A program made the translations under genes and the position numbers. The notes below the pieces were generated by a model, which saw only the letters and a list, made by a program, of their open reading frames with translations, was not told where the DNA came from and searched no databases. This document shows positions 1 through 10,500 of a stretch of 20,220 bases of DNA, in pieces. The number at the start of each line of letters is the position of its first letter. Position 1 is the first letter of the stretch. This DNA comes from Botryllus schlosseri (taxonomy: Eukaryota > Chordata > Ascidiacea > Stolidobranchia > Styelidae), in NCBI GenBank assembly GCA_000444245.1, contig ATSW01002138.1, positions 1 through 20,220 of the forward strand, read 5' to 3'.

Positions 1-1467
1 TCAGAAACAAATTTAGGGAGTAGTCAGATATCATATGTCTACATGCACTTAGTCAAGTTTTCATGGACTAGAACTATTGCCCTCGTTCCTGAACATTTGT
101 TCGTCCCAAGTGGCTGAGCTACTTACTAGAAATATTTTTGATTTTGTCAAGTGGGAAGCAGTGTTTGGCTACGTTTGCATCAATGTTACAAATGATGTTG
201 CCACATACAAAACCAGACGATGTATTTACTGTTTCATAATATCATGGTACAATTCCAAAAATTGCACCAATTTGTGACTGCATCTGTAATTCTGTGTTGG
301 TCATGATTTGGTTGAATTTTTTCCCTCTAACCAATTGAATGGCAATTAGCAATAAATTCCGACTCCAAGGCGTGCTATATTTTTTTGAGACTCCGAATCC
401 GACTCCATTAGGGGAAAAACTGAATTCCGACTCCACTCCACAGTCCTGGTTGCAACGCCCATGGTTTATAAGTGAATCAGACCAAGTCAGAATCGCTTCC
501 GAAATTTGGAAGCTTGGAAGCCTGTTTGTCGGTGTCGGCTCGTATCGCCATCTCATTCGTACTGGCGGTGTATATCAAAATCATTTACCAAAAGGGTGGC
601 GTGAAAAGACCATATATGCTGAAATATCATATCGTCAATCAACCAAGCTATAAGACTGTTCTCTGATGGCAACTCAACAGTCAACACATGCTGTTATCCC
701 CTTTCGAACTGTAATCTCTTAGTGGCGCTAGAGAGCCTAAAATAATATGATATACTAGAGACTTCAGTACGATGAACCACTATACTGACTTCTAATCTAC
801 GAAATACAACTTGCTGGTAATTATGATTTATCTGTCCCTCGATACAGGTATCATTTCCCTTTGTACTACCTCTTCTATTTTATGATCACATGATTTACAG
901 CCAACTGGCGTCTGCGGGGATGACGACGGTGTTGCCATATCATTACTTTACAAGGCAAGGATGAGATTATCAAGTGCTCAGATAGCTACGAAGGCGTAGT
1001 TCAATACAAACGATACATTGGGAAGGTGTTGAAGTGAAAGAATCAACATCAACAATACAATTGAGAATGCCATGCGTTGTGTAGAGTAAACGCGGGGGGT
1101 TCTTCTATCACGGGCGATTCAAGCTAAACACAAAGTGTGAGATCTTGATTTTTTCTCTTCGCCTTTTTCCTTTTCGGCGAAAGTCTCGCGAACGCGAAAG
1201 CTGCGCGATAGAACAGTACTATTATAATTTCCGGCTCAGGAACATTAGTATTCTCGAAGATCTGATGCCAACCGATGTGCTGTTATGTTATGCAGATAAG
1301 ACTAGACTGTCTAGAAGTTTCTTAAAGTGGCTCATTATACCTAGAGCGAAGAAAATCAGATAGATCGCCACTCTTATTGTTTTTCTCCTATTTGCGTACT
1401 GATTGATAAGTTTCACTAGTCAGCATATTTCTTACAAATAGTTCTGTTAAGTGTTAATCGACTGTTG
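1..1467. other. 5' flank, no gene recognised
   Basis: Apart from the CCGACTCC-rich fragment, this stretch holds only short ORFs up to 104 codons on either strand, without recognisable motifs or convincing splice sites. Part of the last few hundred bases may be promoter or leader of the downstream gene. Confidence 0.5.
358..441. repeat. Degenerate CCGACTCC-rich repeat fragment
   Basis: The motif ACTCCGAATCCGACTCC and variants of CCGACTCC recur five or so times in 84 bases (358-368, 389-405, 425-441), separated by short A/T-rich pieces. This looks like the terminal or internal part of a dispersed repeat. No partner inverted repeat or target duplication is visible, so the family is not assigned. 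Confidence 0.4.
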
Positions 1468-1496
1468 ATGCGACTGCGTATGAAGATTTTATAAGG
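1468..1496 (+). promoter_or_regulatory. TATA-like sequence and short upstream ORF before exon 1
   Basis: TATAAG at 1490-1495 lies about 30 bases before the exon 1 ATG. If it is a TATA box, the 5' leader would be almost nil. The same stretch is also a nine-codon upstream ORF (ATG at 1468, TAA at 1492-1494). If the transcript starts further upstream, this would be a uORF. The sequence cannot decide between the two. Confidence 0.2.
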
Positions 1497-1520
1497 AGTG
1501 TACCCGCACTGGCCTTTAAA

Positions 1521-1587
1521 ATGGCAGCTCATTTTAAGCTATGGAAATTGATATGGATATGTGTCATGCTGATAGCAACCATGACAG
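1521..1587 (+). CDS. Exon 1: signal-peptide exon
   Basis: The ATG has a good context (A at -3, G at +4). It encodes MAAHFKLWKLIWICVMLIAT and then Met-Thr plus the first base of a Gly codon: a short basic/aromatic n-region and a hydrophobic core, typical of a signal peptide. The exon ends ACAG|GTAAGT, a perfect consensus donor, in phase 1, the usual phase after signal-peptide exons in animal secreted proteins. The length is 67 nt. A non-coding upstream exon cannot be excluded, since no certain transcription start is visible. Confidence 0.65.
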
Positions 1588-4500
1588 GTAAGTGCCCTGT
1601 TTAATGCGACTATGGGAATCGAATCATATTAATTGTGACTGTGTATACCACCGCGACCATTCACGCATCGTTAGCGATGCGCTCTGAAAATTGCCGGCCT
1701 AAATTCATTGCCGACAATAAAGATTCATTTATCGCACCTTTGAAGTAATTCCATTGTTCGTAATCGTAAATGACCGGCCGCGGTCTGTTTATTGTTTGCG
1801 GACTCCGTGCGTGTTCTCTCAATCTAAATTTCCCTTGATCCATGCAACATTCGGGTGATTGTTAGATCATAGACAAAAAAAACTTACCGCCATATTGTAG
1901 CACGGACTGTAATGATGTGAATACGGATGTTCTTGGTGGCTTATTGGAATTAAGTATGAAACGCACATCAAATTTGAGAGCATTTAAACTCGAATTTATG
2001 GCGAGATACAGTCTAGTATTCGTGATTGTTCAATGTTCATGATACCCATGGCCTGGCCATGATTACGCCATTGAAAAAGGATTTTCTCATTGCCAGAATC
2101 GTATCAGGTCTTTGATGAATAAGTCCTTCCCTGCTCTACCGGCTGCCCCGAGTATGAATAATAGGTTCCATTTCCCGTAGCCAATCCCATTTTATCGGCG
2201 TGTAATCACATCAGAGACCGTATGTCTTCGAAATGTAACAGACGGTCACAGCGCTGTGTTTTAATCAATATTAGGGTCGTCATTATTCGCGCCGCCGTGG
2301 CGAAAGTTCCATTGTTGCCCAACAATAGTAATAGCGAGCGAAAGTTTTTCGCGGAGGTCAGATAGGTCACTGAAGGCAAATTAGTCTGCGCGCTATCTGG
2401 GAATGCAAACTGCTTAATGAAATGAATAACAAGCAGTGAAATCTCGTCGGTTGTCGATTGAATCACAGATCATTGAGCACATGCATGAATTACACACTTT
2501 TTAAATGGGGGTAATTTATTTGCGAATCACAAGCGCATTCTGATTCCGCATCAGTTCACCTAGGGCTAAAACACGGTCACAAATGCCCAGACATTGTGGA
2601 GATGGAACTTATTTCCTCGTTCTTTATCTTTCGGCATCTTCAAATGGTTTGCCACGGTGGATCAATACCGTATCATTGTATTTCACTCATACCAATGACT
2701 TAGCATGAGCAAAACGTTTGGTCATACCTTTACTGAACTAATTACATGTATGTGACTGTGTGTATTCCATTTGTTTATAACCGTTCGGTGGTGATCTTGG
2801 CGCCCGTAGCACGATCGTAATCTATAAAGTAATGCGCTGCTTCATTCACGCCGTACATGGTACTCTAAGTTAGAGATCCTGTTTCCCATACCGAGGTTTG
2901 GTTGGTTTATCAGCGATTCGTCATGCGATAGCTTCATGTAGTAGCGTGCCTCGACGGAATTGCAATCGTATATCGTGAATTCTGATCGCACCGGAAATTC
3001 GTGATACCGCGCAGACACTTATCTCCTCGGGTCTTATTTTAATGGTTTCTTACCGTGTTGAAAACGTATCAATTTCGACGTTCGATTTTGATACTCCCGA
3101 TTCCTCTGGTGGTATCACGGTTTACCTATATACTTCGGGCGCGTTTTTATTGAAATGACTCTGATTCGGGAGTGTATCCAGCGTTGAAGATGGTGCAACA
3201 AATTCAGCAATGCATTCAAGTCGCTGCTGCAGATAAATCCACACTATTCGAGAATGCGGAAATCCGCATTAAAATCTTGTATTCGACTTCACTTGAAACT
3301 GGGAATAATATGGTTTGCATTCAATCCTACAGTACAAAAATCTCTACAGGGTTGGGAGTGTTGCTAAGTTTTCTTGGAAATTCGTGTTAGTCTCCGGCAT
3401 TGTTTTGCGGACAGTAAATTCAACGAATTCCATGTTGTAAAATTGTTTTCCCGAGCGCGAGAGGTCGAATACGTATGCTATATTTATTGCCCGACACTCC
3501 TAAATCTCTGAAATAGCTGTTTCCAGCGTTTCGTCACCTCGTAGATCTGACGGCGAAAGAATCGGTCATGTGGAACGAACCGTGAAATCTTGCGACTTCT
3601 TGGCCGTGATTACTAACGTGATACTGATTGATCAGTATGATCACTATCAGTTAGCCATATTAAAATAGAATGCAGTATTCCCCAACGCAAGATGAATAGG
3701 ATACTCTCGAGTGACCCCGCAAGGACAGTATACGCTTATACCTTGAGAAAAAAACACCGCACAGTGCTGAAACAAGTTCTTCATGGACTTGGCGGCATGC
3801 GGTACGAACAATGAACATGCGTATTGTGTATTGCCACGATTAACGCCTAACCAATTTACTAGCTTGGCTTTCGCGTAATGACCACGCGCACGTTGATGAC
3901 CGATTAGTCGGCAGGCTGTGGCAATTTCGCCAAACTTTGATGTGACATAAGTGCAAATTTCAGTACGTCCAGTCTATAATGCGTATGTGAGCGACGCCGA
4001 TATTGTAGGTTCAGTATAGCTGCCGTGCCGAGATTGTTGCAGTCGTTAACACATGCGCCGCGACACGCATGGGTTCTACTTTCACGACGGATATCACGCT
4101 TATAGCAGCCAAATATGTAGGTAAAAGGTATACATCTCGTCGTAGATGTATTTCTTTAAACATTGCTTAAAAATGTCTCGACTTGTGGTACAGTAAAGTA
4201 TTTCGACATTTGAGATTTAGCAATTATGATTTTTTTTTTACAATTTCAACTCATTCGATTCAATTCATATTTTACCTTTGCATATGCCAGCAAAACGATG
4301 ACGATTTGATGGACAGAAATCTGCGTGTAGTGTCCCAATTGGTAGTATATCCAACACTAACTAGAGATGAGCGAATTTAATAATTTCAAATCCAATCCCG
4401 GAATTACGATACGAATCCACGTACCAATTCGGTGATGACTGAAACTTATGACTGAGATCGTACGAAAGTTGGAAATTATCAAACACTCCATATTGAAAGA

Positions 4501-7500
4501 CAAATCAAATTCGAACTTAAAAACTTCGTTGGTACGAATCCAATCCAAACGCGACCAAAATCTTCACATTCGTCGAGTCCATGCTCATTGCTCAATGCTC
4601 ATCTCTGATATTGTTCAAGATGCGATCAACGCACTGCTGCCATACCCGACTGCTTATATTTGCGGAGCATGATTTCCCTGTCTTCTCAAAAGATAGTTAT
4701 TTACCCATGATTAGTCTAACATACTTTTCCTCATTGTAGATTGGGTGCTAGAACTGGTTAGTCATGTAATAGGGGTGCGAATAGGGAAAAAAAATGTGGA
4801 ACCACTGCTCTATAGATATCAAATGCATTGTAGGTATTTTCGTAGCGACTATGAACGATGTTGTGAAAGCGACAGCAGCCAACCACCTCATCTGTTATCC
4901 TACCTGACAGATATGTTGACAGTATTTTTGCAGGGTCTATTTTTATTTTGTTGTTTTTGTAGATACATACCTTGGAGCATTGAAAGTGTCCTCTTCACTT
5001 TTACGCCTCAGGATATAAAATAGTATTAGTAGTATACAGTATCGTAGTGACGTAGGGAAATACTCAAACACATATCTTGCACTGTACGTTGTATAATTTA
5101 CATATAGGTTGTGTATATATGTATGTATCTGAGATTGGGAGTGAGTAAACAATTTAAATAGTACTATATTTTCTATGTATTTTGACTATTTTCGCATATA
5201 TTGTCCGAAAAATTCATCTAGTAAGCAATGCAATTCGATCAACCCCCATTATTTCCCTTGGAAAACCTATGATACAAAATTGTGATTAATAAATATACGA
5301 TGAACATCTTGAAAAGATACACAAGCTACCGGTGCTGGTTCACAAATGCTGCCGTTGGTTGAGTCATGTAATGTCGGCACTGATCGGGCTTGATTTAGTG
5401 CCCTTTAGTACCGACGGTATGCTCGAATTTAGGCTGTATTCTCAGCTTTCAATCTTGGCGACAGGCTAGTCATAGTGGCATAAATCTCTCCGGCATTACA
5501 TTTGATCAAAGGTATCGTGATCGTGATTCGCGTCGCAATACAAATATCACGAAATGACATGTTCAAACAATAGGAAATTGCTTTTTAAATCATAATTTTC
5601 GTTACCATCCCATTCATCAATTCGTTTACTATAACTTAAGAGAATCTTTCACTCAGATAGTGAAATAGGGCCTTCAGTCAACGTGTTATTTGCGATGCGT
5701 CAACACGCCCGATAGTGTTCATTCAAAACTAGGGCTCGGCTACCGATGAGTTTTGATGTGGTTCTTCCCGTAAGTGGATTTTGTCCAGATATTTGACGTA
5801 TCCGTGCGGTGTATATATTATTGCACGCGCCGCAAGCAGCTCCCCAAGCCGCCCTTCTCCTTGTACTGAAGTCCAGTTTATACTGTCATAATCGTCTTGC
5901 TAACACGCGATAATGAGCATTAGTATTTGGCGTTGGTTTGATACCCTGGTGACCCAGTAGGCTCACAGCAGTTTGTCTTTATATATCGAAATGGCCGTTT
6001 CTCCTATCAAATTCCAGATTCTCAACCTATGCTACGTCATCGAGTTTGAAGTCGTGAAGCTTTAATTTCGTTGTCTCACAACGAACTTTTGATACCTCCC
6101 TATTTTCCTTATAGGATTTACTGCATAGAAATAGGCTAATAGCTTTCAAAATGTACCTGTCCCCGTTGGCTGATTAGGTATTCAATGGTGTGTATGGGCG
6201 GATGCAGTTTCAGTCTTCTATCTTTGTCCTGTGTAAAGACCAGTTGAACCTTGAATGACTCGCATTGATTATTATGTATATGACACCATGTCCATCAACT
6301 TGGCCACAGGCTTTTGCTCCCATTCGAACCAATTACAATGTTTTTTATACGAGTTGAATTGACAGTGAAAGTTCTCGGCGAACTCTCGACACATATATAT
6401 CACTGCAATTTCGCCGTTTTCTCAGGGCCTCGAATCTTCTCGCAGCGAGGACATTTTTAATTGGGCAATGCAAATATTAGATTTGGGCTGTGTAATACAA
6501 TTAGCTATTTGGCAATCGGGCGACTGAGTCTGCGTGGCGCTGTACGTTTTCGTCCGCTATGCTGTTTGGACGACCACACGTATTCGATTTTACAGCGGAT
6601 AAGAACATACCTGCCACGGCCGCGTTGATTTATATCGAATCTTCTGTTAGATGTGCGTAACGATTACGATCGTAAATAATTATTCTTTCGACGAATCGAA
6701 TCTTTATCTTCCTCAAATGGTGTTCGTCTATGTATAAATCAGCTCGCTGCGTCTTAACTTTTCAAACACAAATTACGTTATCATATTTACTTGGTGAATA
6801 ATAATAAAAGTGACTGAAAACAAACATTGGACGCGTTAGAATACGAATATGGAACTTGTCGCAAAGGATGAATTGTAAAATTTGAAAGAACATGGGGGAC
6901 TTGGTCAGTTAATATTGTATTTTGTGATGCCGCCACACCGCAAAGGAATATGGATCTATCTTCACGACCCACAAACTGAAGCAATAGATATGCTGTTCGG
7001 TACCTATGAACAATTCTGACTGAACCGACCTACTGAACGTGGTAGTAAAAACGGATCAACTTGTGCCGTTACTCAGTAGTTTCTAGTAGCGACCGAGATC
7101 ACTACCATGAAGGATATTGAGTGACTATCTGTCGCTCTTAGCATCTTTCCCGTGTTATCCCGTGATCTATTGACTCCTTCAACAACTCTGTTGCAATGGC
7201 GCTCGAATTTTTCTGAGAAGGCTATCTAGATTCTTTTCTTCTATTACTTTGACCCGAGATGTAATCTAGCGCACTTCGACTAAGATGCTGCGGTAATTAT
7301 TCGATTAAATATATCGATATCTGCCCTCTGCCTTCTAACTCCGACTTTGATAAGTGGATCCCGCAGTTAGATCATGGTGATACTATAGTCGCTGAAATGC
7401 CTTGTGTTGAATGTTGACGTACAGTCGTACACCTTGAAGCGTATGGAATATCGATTCGTGATTCTGGTTGAGAGTACATACCAAATCCAATATATATTCA

Positions 7501-10500
7501 CATTGAAATAAACCCGAATATTTTCGCTTGATACTCGGTTGGGGTAATCGTCAGCAACTACAATAGAGAATTGCTAAGAATATTGCACATCAACAATCCT
7601 ATCAATAATTGTTGATATACAGTGTTTTTTCTACTTCTCTACCAGTTGCTGACCATTACCCCCAACGAGTGTAGTTATTAGGCAATTGGAAAGAACATTG
7701 TACTACTATAGTTAGTGGCTAATAAGCTACCGGTACCGTTGACGAGTGTCGGCCGACAATATCCGGGTTTATTTTAATATAAATTTATTAATCGTATATC
7801 GAAGTTCTGTACCTCCAAGAATCTCATGAAATCAAAAAGGTCATTTTGCATACGTCGTCATGTACGGAATCAGTCAAAACAATTGTAACGGTGTCCGGTC
7901 AATACCGAGAAAACCATTACCGAGAATGGACACCACCACCGAGAACGGACACCACAGAGGATGGACATTGCCGAGAATGCAATGTATGCAATGCAGGCAT
8001 GTTATGCATATGTACAGGTCGTGTGTATGTACTTGTACATTGTACATCACAGCTTTGCCACATTCGGTATCAATTCTCAGATATAAATTTCTCGACAACG
8101 CCGTCTTAGAAAGTTAGATTCTTGCCATTGGCCATTCTCGGTAATGTCCATTCTCGGTAATGCTTTTCTAGGTATTGGTATAGAACCAATTGTAACATGC
8201 CGGAAAACATCATTCCCAAAACCGAATTCACAATCGTTGGCTTACTGCGAAGGACTAGAAATTCTGGATTTCCAATTAGAACTAAGAATCGTGACGCCAT
8301 ACCGTTGCTGTGGCGACCAACTCCCAAATGCTTGTCTGCACGCCTTGTTCACCGTAATTGCAGCACTCGCAACGCGGCTTTGTTCATCCGCTTCAACTTA
8401 ATCGAAATTGGAACCGACGACAGATATCAATTTTCCGGAGATAGACATCCAGCCAAACCGATACCAGCGCTCGAAGCAATTTGTACCTCGCGGCTCGCGG
8501 GAAAGTGGTTCTGTTTCGTCAAGGCGGTGTTTCATTACCTTAATTTAGCGCTGAACATCACCTGCGATACTCCACAGCGGGTCGCCGTCGTATGTAATCA
8601 GGTGCCCGTCAAGGCAGCGCTACACGGAACACTCGTACGCGGACTTTGATAAATGGGATTTCGCTGTGTGCTTTCGCGACCGGACAATGTACAGTGTATT
8701 AAAAGCAACTCTATATACTTGAATATTTGACGGCTGGCAAATTCATTTGGTCTCGGCGAAAGATGTCCTCCCGACCTTTGAGTTAATGAAAGGCAAATTA
8801 CTATATGATCAATGTGACGCGACGCATGTATGTAGAGTAGAGACCAGACCTGGATAACTACAATAATTTCAGCTTCTTCATTCTTTTGCAAATTAGATTG
8901 AAATTAGAATTATAGCTACATAGTTTTTTTTTCAAATTAAATTAGAATTAGAATTACTGAACTCGCAAAAACATGTACATTGAATCATATATATCATAAT
9001 TCGATCTCATTAGCATGAGAATAGCAAATTTCTGTACCGCAAGCATCCATCGTTAGGCACCATACAGCATTTACAGGAAAACCAGGAGCTGGACTAGAAT
9101 TAAAATTAATGCATAGAAACATTTCGCAACTTAGATTAAAATTAGGGCAAAGAGCTGAAGAAAAATTTCACAAATTAGATTACCCGTACTTCGTGTTAAA
9201 TATTCTAATTAGGGAGCTAGAATTATCTAACTATGCGTTTTAAGCCGATTCTCAGTTTTACGCAGCGTGAATTCAAACGGTGAAATTTACAACATAGTTG
9301 ACTAATAAATAATAATTCGTTGAATTCACATCGCAAAATCGGTGTCAAATGCGGCAAAGACTATCAAAACCGTCGGCCGACTTCACATACTGGTGCCATC
9401 TTCCCTAAACTATACCCTGGTGTTGCGTAGCTCCTAACGTTTTTTGTAGGAAATAGTCCGTAGCGTTGAGTCACTGGTGGCCGGTTACTAATACTTGTGG
9501 AGTATGTACTAGCGGAGATAATGACATCGAAAGATCAGTCCGCGGGTCTATTATCTCGTAATGCTCCCGTGGGTATCAAACGGGGTTCTACGACATGGTT
9601 ATCCTCCGCGTTTGACCAGTGACACCCATCCTTATTTCTCAAATTGTTACGAATAACTTGAACTCTTTTTAGGTAAGAGTGCATCAGTCGACATCGATGC
9701 CACCACCGCGTCCAGCGAGACCGACGTCGATTACGGGTAAGTTGAACATGTTACGAGAATTCTATTTAATCCCCAGTCAATTGTAATATCCTTATGCCAA
9801 TAAGCTCAAGGGCTTGTAAAGAAAATGCTAAGCTTACGGGCTTGGCGTTATGCCCCTTTATCCCCTCGAAATATGCCCGGTGCGAGTTAAACAAATCTCG
9901 TCCACCGCACACGAATATGCCTACCACTTTCAGCTAAGCCCTCAAATATTTTTCTAGAATGCTGGTCGTAATCCCTTTGTAATTGAGTCATGGCTAGTTT
10001 ACTTTTTGAAAATGCTTGTACGGCCTGTCGTTACGGTTATTTATCGGACAATGCGACGGCTCAGAGTGTAGCGTAAGCCTCTCCAACATAAGCGGGAGTC
10101 TGATTTGAAAATACACCACTGGTAATAGTGGTGAATCATCGACGTGTCCATCGACTTATGGCACTGAAGTTCAATAGAAGTCCCCCCGCGGAGCGGATTT
10201 GTGATTTGATGCCACAAATTATCGCTAGGCCACAAATTATCGCTAGGCACCACGGTTGTTGGAGGGGACCGGGACACAAGCGAACACCATGAAAATTCAG
10301 TCAGGTGCAGAGTGTGCAGACCCACCCTATCGTTGAGTGTTCTGTTCTGTTATATAAGATGTATACTATAGCCTATTTGTTTCAAGGCGTGCAAGGACTT
10401 AGAATGTTCATTATCCGTCCATGGTACACCTTCTGCTTCCATAAGCGGCCCGAATGCCAGTAAGGTATAAAATGGTATCATCACGATCAAGGAACACTCA

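Noticed and set aside
1890-1908. Minus-strand 19-nt stretch between CATTACAG and GGCG|GTAAGT, a possible microexon
   Set aside because: No partner exons on the minus strand could be found, so the sites are probably chance.
2580-3090. Loose similarity between about 2610-2680 and 3015-3080 (ACTTAT.TCCTCG, AATGGTTT, CGTATCA)
   Set aside because: Similarity is patchy and short, not convincing as a repeat without an alignment score.
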